64,000 nt of DNA from Schleiferia thermophila (lineage in GTDB: Bacteria > Bacteroidota > Bacteroidia > Flavobacteriales > Schleiferiaceae), in NCBI RefSeq assembly GCF_003337435.1, contig NZ_QPJS01000001.1, positions 822,513 through 886,512 on the forward strand, given 5' to 3'. The notes beneath the pieces are model-generated. The model made no database searches. It was not told where the DNA came from and saw nothing but the letters and a program-made list of their open reading frames with translations. Made by a program: the position numbers and the translations under genes. Of this stretch, positions 43,017 to 50,744 are shown piece by piece; the first letter of the stretch is position 1, and the number at the start of each line of letters is the position of its first letter.

Positions 43017-45050
43017 TTACAAAAGGCCGGCTCGACGGAGCAATGCACTCGGATCTGGTTCTCGACCCTTGAAATCGATGAAAAGTTTCATGGGATCTAC
43101 CGTACCTCCGGCACTGAGCAGACGGCGAAACTTCCGGGCTGTAGGACGGTGGAAGAGGCCGTTTTGCTCAAAGCTTTCAAAGGCATCTGCGTCGAGCACT
43201 TCGGCCCACTTGTAGCTGTAATATCCGGCTGCATACCCTCCGTGAAAAATATGACTGAAAGCAGTGGAAATGGCCGTACCTTCCACCGCTGGTAGCAGAT
43301 CGAGGTCTTTTATCAGTTGGTTTTCAAAGGATTTCAGGTCCGATGGAGGAGCATCAAGCTGGTAATGCCAACCCATGTCGAGATATGCAAAGGAAAGCTG
43401 CCGATAGGTAGAGTAGCCCTCCATGAAGGATTTCATGCGTCGGAGCCGGGCAGTGAAATCGGTCGGAAGGGGTTCGCTGCTCTGGTAATGCCTGGCCATA
43501 AGAGCCAGCATTTCAGGGGTGTAGCACCAGTTTTCGAGTATTTGAGAAGGCAGTTCTACAAAATCCCAGTAAACATTGGTGCCACTGAGGGAGGGATATG
43601 TGGTATCTGCAAGCATGCCGTGCAGGGCATGTCCAAATTCGTGAAAAAGAGTGAGAACCTCCTGAAAAGTGAGCAAAGATGGGCGGGTGGCAGTGGGCTT
43701 GCTGAAGTTGCAGACTATGGATACGATTGGACGGACGTCGCGACCGTTGAGTCTGTATTGTCCGCGGTATTGGGTCATCCAGGCGCCGGCACGTTTACCT
43801 TCACGGGGAAAGTAGTCCGCCATAAACACAGCAAGGGTTTGCCCGTCGTGGTCTTTTACTTCATAGGTTTGAACGTCGGGATGGTATTTAGGCAGGTCAT
43901 CGCGTTTGATAAAGGCCAGTCCGTAGAGCCGTGCTGCCAGTTCGAAAATGCCTTTTTCAACTACCTGGCTGAGTGGGAAATAAGGTTTTAGAAGCTCATC
44001 GTCGATACCGATTTCATCCTTTTTTATTTTTTCCATCAGCCAGTGTACATCCCATCGATTCAAGGTGTCGAGTCCTTCCCGTCGGGCTCTTTCGCTGAGT
44101 TTTTGGTGGTCCCTTAAGGCACCTTCACGCACTTTTTCTTTCAGGAAGTGAAGAAAGTCCATCACACGCTCAGGGCTGGCAGCCATTCGTTCTTCGAGTA
44201 CGTAGTGTGCGTGGGAGGGAAATCCGAGCAGTCTGGCTCTCTCTTTCCGAAGGTGAGCGATTTTGAAAACGATTTCGGTATTGTCGTTCGAGGTTTGGTA
44301 GGCTCGGGCGCCATAGGCCCGGTAGAGCTGTTCGCGCAGGTCGCGTCTGTTGCTGTAGGTCATGAAGGGGATATAGCTATCGGCCTGCAGGGTGATGAGG
44401 TATTTGTCGGGCTGGCCTTTTTGCGCAGCTGCTTCTTTGGCAGCCTCTCTGACATACTCAGGCAGGCCATCGAGGTCACTTTCATCGAGCCACAGCTGAA
44501 AGGCATTGGTATCGGCCAGTACGTTTTGAGCAAACTTTTGCGTCAGGATGGCAAGTTGTCTGTCAATGTCTCTGAGCTCGGCCTTGTCAGCATCGGACAG
44601 CAGGGCGCCGTTTCGGGTAAATGCACGGTAGGTTTTTTTCAGCAGCATCTGCTGTTCTTCCGTAAGTGTATGTGGGGTGGTCGTTAGGTATACGGTTTTT
44701 ATTCTTTGAAAGAGTTGTTCGTCGAGCAGCACATCGTTGGCGTATTCAGCGAGCATAGGGCTGATTTGCTGTGCAAGTTGCTGAATCTGGTCGTTGGTTT
44801 CGGCACTATTGAGGTTGAAGAAAATTTCTGCGATTTCGTTAAGCTTCATTCCAGCATATTCGAGGGCTTCAATGGTGTTGGCAAAGGTTGGAAGTTCATC
44901 GCTATGGGCAATGCGATGGACTTCTTCGCGGGCATGGGCGAGGGCTTGCTCAAAGGCCGGCATGAAATGCTCTGGTTTGATGGCTTCGAAGGGAGGTATT
45001 TCGAAGGGGGTTTGACAAGGTGTAAGAAGGGGGTTGTCGGACTGTGTCAT
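43017..45050 (-). CDS. M3-family oligopeptidase (Dcp/oligopeptidase A-like)
   Basis: A 677-residue cytoplasmic metallopeptidase with the HEFGHALH zinc motif (His470, Glu471, His474) and the third ligand in the LPSQILENW helix about 25 residues on. Other family blocks are YFPREGKRAGAWM (near 418), FHEFGHALHGMLADTTYPSLSGTNVYWDFVELPSQ (cited in parts), and YYSYKWAEVLDADAF near residue 620. It degrades oligopeptides, as dipeptidyl carboxypeptidase or oligopeptidase A does; which cannot be decided here. No signal peptide is present. It follows the aminotransferase gene on the same strand after five bases, and the codons end in C often, as in lysS. Confidence 0.92.
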   Translation of the reverse strand: MTQSDNPLLTPCQTPFEIPPFEAIKPEHFMPAFEQALAHAREEVHRIAHSDELPTFANTIEALEYAGMKLNEIAEIFFNLNSAETNDQIQQLAQQISPMLAEYANDVLLDEQLFQRIKTVYLTTTPHTLTEEQQMLLKKTYRAFTRNGALLSDADKAELRDIDRQLAILTQKFAQNVLADTNAFQLWLDESDLDGLPEYVREAAKEAAAQKGQPDKYLITLQADSYIPFMTYSNRRDLREQLYRAYGARAYQTSNDNTEIVFKIAHLRKERARLLGFPSHAHYVLEERMAASPERVMDFLHFLKEKVREGALRDHQKLSERARREGLDTLNRWDVHWLMEKIKKDEIGIDDELLKPYFPLSQVVEKGIFELAARLYGLAFIKRDDLPKYHPDVQTYEVKDHDGQTLAVFMADYFPREGKRAGAWMTQYRGQYRLNGRDVRPIVSIVCNFSKPTATRPSLLTFQEVLTLFHEFGHALHGMLADTTYPSLSGTNVYWDFVELPSQILENWCYTPEMLALMARHYQSSEPLPTDFTARLRRMKSFMEGYSTYRQLSFAYLDMGWHYQLDAPPSDLKSFENQLIKDLDLLPAVEGTAISTAFSHIFHGGYAAGYYSYKWAEVLDADAFESFEQNGLFHRPTARKFRRLLSAGGTVDPMKLFIDFKGREPDPSALLRRAGLL

Positions 45051-45055
45051 AGGGT

Positions 45056-46195
45056 TTAGAGGTTTTTTAATCTTTCAGCGGCAAGTTGCAGTGTTTCGGG
45101 CTTTTTGGCAAAGCAAATGCGGATGAGGTATTGATTTTTTGGAGGTTTTTGATAAAATGCCGATACGGGAATTGTGGCTACGCCTTGTTCCCGGACCAGG
45201 CGCTCGGTAAATGCCATATCAGATTCATCTGAAATTTGAGAATAGTCGTAGAGTTGAAAGTACCCACCCCGGGCAGGTAAAGGAATAAAACGGGAAGAGC
45301 CCATCAGGTTCTGCAGAAGATCTCTGCCCGATTGGATTTGTGCAGCGATGGCTGATGGACTAAAAACGGGCAGAAAATCCGCAAGTGCAGATTGCAGGAA
45401 ACTGTTGACAGCAAAAACTTCGTACTGGTGAATCTTCCGGATTTCACGGGTGTAGTATTCATGGGCTACTATATAACCAACCTTCCAACCCGTGGCGTTC
45501 AGACTTTTACCGAATGAAAAAACACAAGCGGATTTCTTTCTGAGCTCGGGATACATCAGCGCTGAATGATGCGTTCGGCCATCGAAAACCAGATGTTGGT
45601 ACACCTCATCGAAGAGAAACCATAGCTGCTTGTGTTGCATGCTGAGCGCCTGAAGTTGCATCAACTCGTCGTGGCTTAGACAGGCACCGGAGGGATTATG
45701 AGGGTTGTTGACTATGATCAGCCGGGTGTGGTGTGAAATGTTTTGTTGGAGTTGTTCGATGGGCAGGGAAAAGTCGTCATTCAGGTGAATTTCTTTTACC
45801 CTGGCTCCCATCAGTTGTGCTGCAGGTGCGTAGCTGTCGTAGGCAGGTGCCAATACAATGACTTCATCCCCATCCCTTACCAAAGCTGCAATGGCTGCAA
45901 AAAGCCCCTGTGTAGCTCCTGCAGTGATGGTGATTTCGCTATCCGGATCGATTAGTTCACCACGGGTGCGATGATGCAGCTCTGCAATGGCACTTCGCAA
46001 AGCCGGCAATCCGGGCATGGGTGCGTATTGGTGGTGGTGCTTGCGCAGCTGCAGGGCAATGTGGTCGATTAACTCCTGCGGTGGACCAAAATCCGGAAAT
46101 CCCTGCGATACGTTAACTGCTTTATACTCGTTGGCCATTGAAGTCATTTTGGTAAAAATGGTAGTGGCCATGTCCGGAAATTTAGAAGGAAACAT
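45056..46195 (-). CDS. PLP-dependent aminotransferase, methionine/KAT-type (YbdL-like)
   Basis: A 379-residue fold-type I aminotransferase. The start VNVSQGFPDFGPPQELIDH (about residues 29-47), the PLP-phosphate block AGATQGLFAAIAAL, NNPHNPSGACL (with the conserved Asn) and the Schiff-base lysine in SFGKSLNATGWKVGY are those of the methionine aminotransferase/kynurenine aminotransferase group. ATG at 46195 is preferred over the ATG at 46312 because a -7 element lies at 46216-46223 and the added residues do not fit the family. It likely salvages methionine from its keto acid; substrate range is uncertain. Confidence 0.88.
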   Translation of the reverse strand: MFPSKFPDMATTIFTKMTSMANEYKAVNVSQGFPDFGPPQELIDHIALQLRKHHHQYAPMPGLPALRSAIAELHHRTRGELIDPDSEITITAGATQGLFAAIAALVRDGDEVIVLAPAYDSYAPAAQLMGARVKEIHLNDDFSLPIEQLQQNISHHTRLIIVNNPHNPSGACLSHDELMQLQALSMQHKQLWFLFDEVYQHLVFDGRTHHSALMYPELRKKSACVFSFGKSLNATGWKVGYIVAHEYYTREIRKIHQYEVFAVNSFLQSALADFLPVFSPSAIAAQIQSGRDLLQNLMGSSRFIPLPARGGYFQLYDYSQISDESDMAFTERLVREQGVATIPVSAFYQKPPKNQYLIRICFAKKPETLQLAAERLKNL

Positions 46196-46215
46196 AAGGT
46201 CGGTTTCTTTTTGAC

Positions 46216-46223
46216 CAAAGGTA
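46216..46223 (-). promoter_or_regulatory. -7 promoter element (TACCTTTG) of the aminotransferase gene
   Basis: The minus strand reads TACCTTTG, 20 bases upstream of the ATG at 46195. It decides that start over the upstream ATG at 46312. Confidence 0.5.
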
Positions 46224-46332
46224 GATTCCTGTTGCGACTTTTTCCTGAGCCATCGCTCAAGCCGGGCAGAAAGAACAGGAGGCTGCAGCATGGTGTGTAT
46301 AACTTTATCCATGCTTTAACCTCAGAGGGGTG

Positions 46333-46340
46333 TAATTTTG
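46333..46340 (+). promoter_or_regulatory. -7 promoter element (TAATTTTG) of the transketolase genes
   Basis: TAATTTTG lies 37 bases before the ATG at 46378. No -33 TTTG at the usual spacing. Confidence 0.45.
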
Positions 46341-46377
46341 CGCGCAGTTCTATTTAACTATTTGATATTCAGAAGTA

Positions 46378-47340
46378 ATGAAAAACACTTATACCGATTC
46401 CGGCGCTAAGGACACGCGTTCTGGTTTCGGAGCCGGGCTACTGGAGCTCGGCCGGAGAAACGACCGGGTTGTAGCACTCTGTGCCGATCTGACCGGATCG
46501 TTGAAAATGGACGGATTTAAAAAGGCATTTCCCGAAAGGTTTTTTCAGGTAGGCATTGCCGAAGCCAATATGATGGGAATAGCCGCCGGACTGACGATCG
46601 GAGGTTTTATTCCTTTTACAGGCACATTTGCCAATTTTTCGACCGGAAGAGTATACGATCAGATTCGGCAATCGATCGCCTATTCACATAAAAACGTTAA
46701 GATCTGTGCATCACATGCCGGCCTTACTTTGGGCGAAGACGGAGCGACTCATCAGATACTGGAAGACATTGGTCTGATGCGCATGCTACCGGGCATGGTG
46801 GTGATCAATCCGTGCGACTACAATCAGACCAAAGCAGCCACATTGGCTATTGCAGAACATTATGGGCCTGTGTATCTGCGGTTCGGAAGACCAAAATGGC
46901 CTAACTTCACCCCTGAAGACCAAACGTTTGAAATCGGTAAGGCTATCACTTTGGTAGAGGGTAAGGATGTGAGCATCTTCGCCACGGGACACATGGTGTG
47001 GATGGCCTTACAGGCTCAAAAGCTGCTTGCTGACAGAGGTATTGAAGCTGAAATCATTAACATACACACCATAAAACCCATAGACCGCGAGGCGATATTG
47101 AATTCAGTGGCCAAAACCGGATGTGCTGTTACAGCTGAAGAACACAACCGATACGGTGGTTTGGGAGATGCAGTCGCTCAAGTGATTCTTACAGCTCATC
47201 CGGTACCACAGGAATATGTGGCCGTAAACGACTCATTTGGCGAAAGCGGAAAGCCAGAAGAATTGCTAGCCAAATACGGACTTACACCTGAAAATATCGC
47301 AGCTGCGGCCGTACGTGTAATGGAGAGAAAAAAACACTAA
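46378..47340 (+). CDS. Transketolase, C-terminal subunit (split enzyme)
   Basis: A 320-residue protein covering the pyrimidine-binding and C-terminal domains of transketolase. [11 protein letters not shown] (about residues 33-43), [18 protein letters not shown] (about 58-75, with the TPP-activating Glu) and [23 protein letters not shown] are the Pyr domain; the C-terminal domain begins near residue 190 with [13 protein letters not shown]. With the N-terminal subunit it moves two-carbon units in the pentose phosphate pathway. The gene precedes that of the N-terminal subunit by 11 bases, the reverse of the domain order in fused transketolases. Confidence 0.92.
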   Translation: MKNTYTDSGAKDTRSGFGAGLLELGRRNDRVVALCADLTGSLKMDGFKKAFPERFFQVGIAEANMMGIAAGLTIGGFIPFTGTFANFSTGRVYDQIRQSIAYSHKNVKICASHAGLTLGEDGATHQILEDIGLMRMLPGMVVINPCDYNQTKAATLAIAEHYGPVYLRFGRPKWPNFTPEDQTFEIGKAITLVEGKDVSIFATGHMVWMALQAQKLLADRGIEAEIINIHTIKPIDREAILNSVAKTGCAVTAEEHNRYGGLGDAVAQVILTAHPVPQEYVAVNDSFGESGKPEELLAKYGLTPENIAAAAVRVMERKKH

Positions 47341-47351
47341 ATCCCAAGGAA

Positions 47352-48209
47352 GTGAGCATTACAAAAGACATTAAGGAATTGGAAGCATGGCTGCCTCAGG
47401 TGCGCCGTGATATCGTGAGGATGGTTCACGCTGTACAAAGTGGCCATCCGGGTGGTAGTTTGGGCTGTACGGAGTTTTTCGTCGCGCTGTTTCAATACAT
47501 TATGGACCACGATCCGAAAAAATTTACCATGGACGGACGCGATCAGGACATCTTTTTCCTGAGCAATGGCCACATCACACCGGTGTACTATTCTGTATTG
47601 GCCAGGAGTGGTTTCTTTCCAATAGAGGAATTGAGGACTTTCCGAAGGATCAATTCGCGTTTGCAGGGCCATCCGGCTACACATGAAGGCTTACCGGGCA
47701 TCCGGGTGGCTACCGGATCACTCGGACAGGGGCTCAGCGTAGCTTTAGGTGCTGCTTTGGCTAAAAAGCTGAATGGTGATTTACATACCGTGTTTACCCT
47801 TCAAGGCGATGGTGAGCTCCAGGAGGGACAGATCTGGGAAGCAGCCATGTTTGCTGCCCATCACAAAGTGGACAACATCCTAGTGACCATAGACCGGAAC
47901 AATCGCCAAATCGACGGTGACGTGTCGGACGTAATGGATCTCGGAGACCTGAAAGCCAAGTTTGAAGCCTTTGGCTGGCTGGTGGCAGAATGCGAAAATG
48001 GAAACAACCTGATCGAAATAGCCGATGCACTGCTCCTGGCCAAAAGCCTGACCAGAAACGAAAAACCCGTAGTACTCATCATGCACACTGAAATGGGACA
48101 TGGAGTGGATTTTATGATGGGCAGTCACGAGTGGCATGGCATAGCCCCCAACGATGAACAGCTTCAAAGAGCCCTCGAACAAAACCCGGAAACTTTGGGT
48201 GATTATTAA
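47352..48209 (+). CDS. Transketolase, N-terminal subunit (split enzyme)
   Basis: A 285-residue protein with the TPP-pyrophosphate domain of transketolase: GHPGGSLGCTEFFVAL (about residues 31-46), FFLSNGHITPVYY, ATGSLGQGLSVALGAALA and the metal-binding LQGDGELQEGQIWEAAM (GDG plus Asn in IDRNNRQIDG). The start is GTG at 47352, preceded by AAGGAAG. It forms a functional enzyme with the product of the preceding gene. Alternative two-subunit TPP enzymes are less likely because both halves match transketolase. Confidence 0.93.
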   Translation: MSITKDIKELEAWLPQVRRDIVRMVHAVQSGHPGGSLGCTEFFVALFQYIMDHDPKKFTMDGRDQDIFFLSNGHITPVYYSVLARSGFFPIEELRTFRRINSRLQGHPATHEGLPGIRVATGSLGQGLSVALGAALAKKLNGDLHTVFTLQGDGELQEGQIWEAAMFAAHHKVDNILVTIDRNNRQIDGDVSDVMDLGDLKAKFEAFGWLVAECENGNNLIEIADALLLAKSLTRNEKPVVLIMHTEMGHGVDFMMGSHEWHGIAPNDEQLQRALEQNPETLGDY

Positions 48210-48228
48210 GTTATAACATCTGCTGTAA

Positions 48229-48927
48229 ATGCGAGCTTCCGGATATAAGACTGTATTTTTTGACCTTGATCACACGCTGTGGGATTTTAAAACCAATAGT
48301 CAAAAAGTGCTCAAAGAGCTGTTTACAGAAACAGGCTTATATCGAAAGGGGCTTGACTTTCAGGAGTTTTACCAGGTCTACAATCAGATAAATGACCAGA
48401 AGTGGACCCTATACCGACAGGGTAGGATCGATAAATTTAGGCTTCGAAAAGAGCGTTTTGTCGATACTCTGCTGCATTTCAGCATTGATGAAAGACAGCT
48501 GGGCGAGTATTTCGAAAGCCAGTATGTGGAGCGATCACCCCTGCAAACGGCCCTGATGCCTGGTGCTTTGGAGGTACTCGATTACCTGTTTGAAAAATAT
48601 CAGTTGGCCATCATTACCAATGGTTTTGCCTCGGTACAGATGACGAAGCTAAAATCCACCGGACTGGAAAAATATTTTACAACGGTCATCACCAGTGAAA
48701 TGGCAGGTGCCAACAAACCGGAGGCAAAGATCTTTGTAGCAGCATTGAAACAAACGGCTACCAAAAGACCGGAGGCCGTAATGATAGGGGATCACATCGA
48801 TGCCGATGTGGTCGGGGCAAAAAATGCAGGCATTGATCAGATCTGGTACAATCAGGAGGAAATCGTATCCGATTGTAAACCGACTTATCAGATCAGGGAA
48901 CTAACCGAGATTATTGAATTGCTTTGA
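48229..48927 (+). CDS. HAD-family nucleotidase, YjjG-like
   Basis: A 232-residue phosphatase of the haloacid-dehalogenase class. The catalytic motif I is VFFDLDHTLWDF (nucleophile Asp and acid/base Asp), followed by a helical cap (about 20-95), motif II ITNG, the lysine in NKPEAKIF and motif IV MIGDHIDADVVGAKNAG. The DHTLWDF form and the length fit YjjG, which dephosphorylates non-canonical pyrimidine nucleotides. It lies 19 bases after the transketolase subunit and overlaps the MATE gene by four bases (TTGA). Confidence 0.87.
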   Translation: MRASGYKTVFFDLDHTLWDFKTNSQKVLKELFTETGLYRKGLDFQEFYQVYNQINDQKWTLYRQGRIDKFRLRKERFVDTLLHFSIDERQLGEYFESQYVERSPLQTALMPGALEVLDYLFEKYQLAIITNGFASVQMTKLKSTGLEKYFTTVITSEMAGANKPEAKIFVAALKQTATKRPEAVMIGDHIDADVVGAKNAGIDQIWYNQEEIVSDCKPTYQIRELTEIIELL

Positions 48928-50288
48928 AGTCTGAAGCCGTAAGGGATCACTACCGGGAAAACTTTCGTTTGGCCTGGCCAGTGATGATTGGCCAGCTTGG
49001 ACAAATCACCGTATCCGTAGCTGATAATGTAATGGTAGGTCAGTTGGGGACCGAACCTCTGGCTGCTGCATCCCTGGTCAACGGATTATTTACCGTCGTA
49101 CTTGTTTTTGGGATAGGAGTAGCATACGGTTTGACTCCTTTGGTAGCCAATGCCCGCGGTGCAGGAAAGAAGCATCTTTTACCAGGACTGCTGAATGCTT
49201 CGCTGTGGGTAAACCTTTTTACTGGTGCAGCTTTGTTTTTGATCCTTCTGATGCTGAATCCGGCTTTGAACCACATGCGGCAGAATCCCCAGGTTGTGGA
49301 GCTGGCTGCACCTTACCTGAGCATCACCGGACTGTCGGTAATTCCGATACTGGGATTTTTTGCGTTCAAACAATTTGCAGAAGGATTAGGTCATACCCGC
49401 CAGGCTATGCAAATCACCATTGCCGTCAATGTGTTGAATATTGTACTGAACTATTTATTGATTTTTGGCAAGTTTGGTTTTCCTGCACTGGGTTTAAATG
49501 GTGCGGGCTATGCAACTCTCATCTCCAGGCTGGTCATGTGGGCCGCTATGGCTGCATTTGTCCTGCACAGCAGGCTGTTCAAAGGCATAGACTTTACCTT
49601 TTCGCTGCCGGGAGTTCAACGGCGTACTTCCTATGAAATTCTCAGTATAGGAGTGCCTTCAGGTTTTCAGTATATTTTTGAGGTGAGCGCATTTGCTGCC
49701 GCATCTGTACTGGCGGGTATGATCAGTCCGGCCAGTCAGGCAGCGCATCAGATCGCCATCAATCTGGCTTCTATTTCGTATATGGCGGCCACCGGTTTGG
49801 CCGCAGCATCTACCATACGCGTAGGCCATTTGTTGGGCATGCGCGACAGTTTCAACCTCCATCTGGCAGTCCGAACCATTCTGGTCATGACGGTCACCTG
49901 GATGACGTTTGCCGGTTTGGTATTTCTTTTCGGAAGGCATTTCTTCCCGACTCTATACAGCAGCGATCCGGAGGTGCTTCAGATAGCCAGATCTCTTTTG
50001 ATCGTGGCGGTTTTTTTTCAAATATCCGATGGGGTACAGGCCGTAGGACTGGGTGTGATGAGAGGGCTGAAGGATGTAAAAATTCCCACATTGATCACTT
50101 TTGTTTCGTACTGGATTTTTGCTATGCCCGGCAGTTGGATTTTTGGTGTGAGGTTGGGTGGGGGAGTGGTAGTGATCTGGTACTTTCTCGCCATTGGGCT
50201 TACCGTATCGGCTGCTTTGCTCCTATGGCGCTATCGGGTTGTGATTACGCGGCTCCATACCGTTCATAACGAAAACCAGACACTCTAA
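48924..50288 (+). CDS. MATE-family efflux transporter (NorM-like)
   Basis: A 454-residue inner-membrane protein with 12 predicted helices in two similar halves. The MATE landmarks are WPVMIGQLGQITVSVADNVMVGQLG (about 17-41) and in the second half PSGFQYIFEVSAFAAASVLAG, with the cation-related polar residues of helices 1 and 7. It exports drugs or metabolites against sodium or protons. It starts with TTG at 48924, overlapping the preceding nucleotidase gene, so it depends on coupled translation. The next stretch (50289-50744) has no gene: it holds a candidate small RNA and a riboswitch. Confidence 0.92.
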   Translation: MKSEAVRDHYRENFRLAWPVMIGQLGQITVSVADNVMVGQLGTEPLAAASLVNGLFTVVLVFGIGVAYGLTPLVANARGAGKKHLLPGLLNASLWVNLFTGAALFLILLMLNPALNHMRQNPQVVELAAPYLSITGLSVIPILGFFAFKQFAEGLGHTRQAMQITIAVNVLNIVLNYLLIFGKFGFPALGLNGAGYATLISRLVMWAAMAAFVLHSRLFKGIDFTFSLPGVQRRTSYEILSIGVPSGFQYIFEVSAFAAASVLAGMISPASQAAHQIAINLASISYMAATGLAAASTIRVGHLLGMRDSFNLHLAVRTILVMTVTWMTFAGLVFLFGRHFFPTLYSSDPEVLQIARSLLIVAVFFQISDGVQAVGLGVMRGLKDVKIPTLITFVSYWIFAMPGSWIFGVRLGGGVVVIWYFLAIGLTVSAALLLWRYRVVITRLHTVHNENQTL

Positions 50289-50310
50289 AATTTAGGTACG
50301 AACTTTTCAC

Positions 50311-50395
50311 TATATTTGTACAGGCAAACAAAATGGGGGGTTTTGTTTGTGTTTTCATGTGTTTTGTGTAGGGCGCTGTGAAGCGCCCTATTCCT
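50311..50395 (+). ncRNA. Candidate small RNA: promoter, G-loop hairpin, terminator-like hairpin
   Basis: TATATTTG (50311-50318) is a -7 element predicting a start near 50325. Exactly there begins a perfect nine-base hairpin, CAAACAAAA (50325-50333) with TTTTGTTTG (50341-50349), around the loop TGGGGGG. A second perfect hairpin, TAGGGCGCT/AGCGCCCTA (50369-50377 and 50382-50390, loop GTGA), is followed by TTCCTTT. The unit would be a ~70-nt RNA with no gene in it beyond a 12-codon frame. I do not recognise a known family. It could instead be the 3' end of the MATE transcript. Confidence 0.45.
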
Positions 50396-50521
50396 TTACA
50401 GAGCTTACCCGGCCTATCCTATGAATTACGGGCCGTAGCCTTTTTAGCTACGAAACATGGCTGCAAACTGACCTCCGACGGAGCCGGTGCGCAATATTGT
50501 ATCCACATTGGTTTTTCTGAT

Positions 50522-50529
50522 TACCTTTG
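50522..50529 (+). promoter_or_regulatory. -7 promoter element (TACCTTTG) of the B12-uptake transcript
   Basis: TACCTTTG lies directly before the riboswitch; the predicted transcript start (~50536) coincides with the first base pairs of the aptamer. A TTG stands 22 bases upstream. Between 50391 and 50521 only a small hairpin (CGTAGC/GCTACG, 50434-50452) is seen. Confidence 0.5.
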
Positions 50530-50533
50530 CAGC

Positions 50534-50699
50534 GTCTGCAGGTGGCTGTAAAAAGCCTTAATAGGGAATGCGGTGCAAATCCGCAACTGTACCCGCAGCT
50601 GTGAGCTTCAACAAAAAGGTCTGACATCAGAAGCCACTGTTCTGCCAGCAGAATGGGAAGGCAGTCCGACCGAAGCAAGTCAGAAGACCTGCCGCAGAC
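50534..50699 (+). promoter_or_regulatory. Cobalamin riboswitch
   Basis: The aptamer is closed by GTCTGC (50534-50539) pairing with GCAGAC (50694-50699). Inside are the conserved cobalamin-box parts: TAATAGGGAATGCGGTGCAA and AATCCGCAACTGTACCCGC early on, GCCACTG (50633-50639), TGGGAAGGC and the final GAAGCAAGTCAGAAGACC. It binds adenosylcobalamin and represses expression of the downstream genes. About 45 bases separate it from the receptor ATG, with no strong terminator, which suggests control at translation start. I inferred the box by recognition, without a covariance search. Confidence 0.95.
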
Positions 50700-50744
50700 A
50701 GTAAATCAACCGCTTGTCTCTCGGGAATAAGGGACAGCCAGGAT

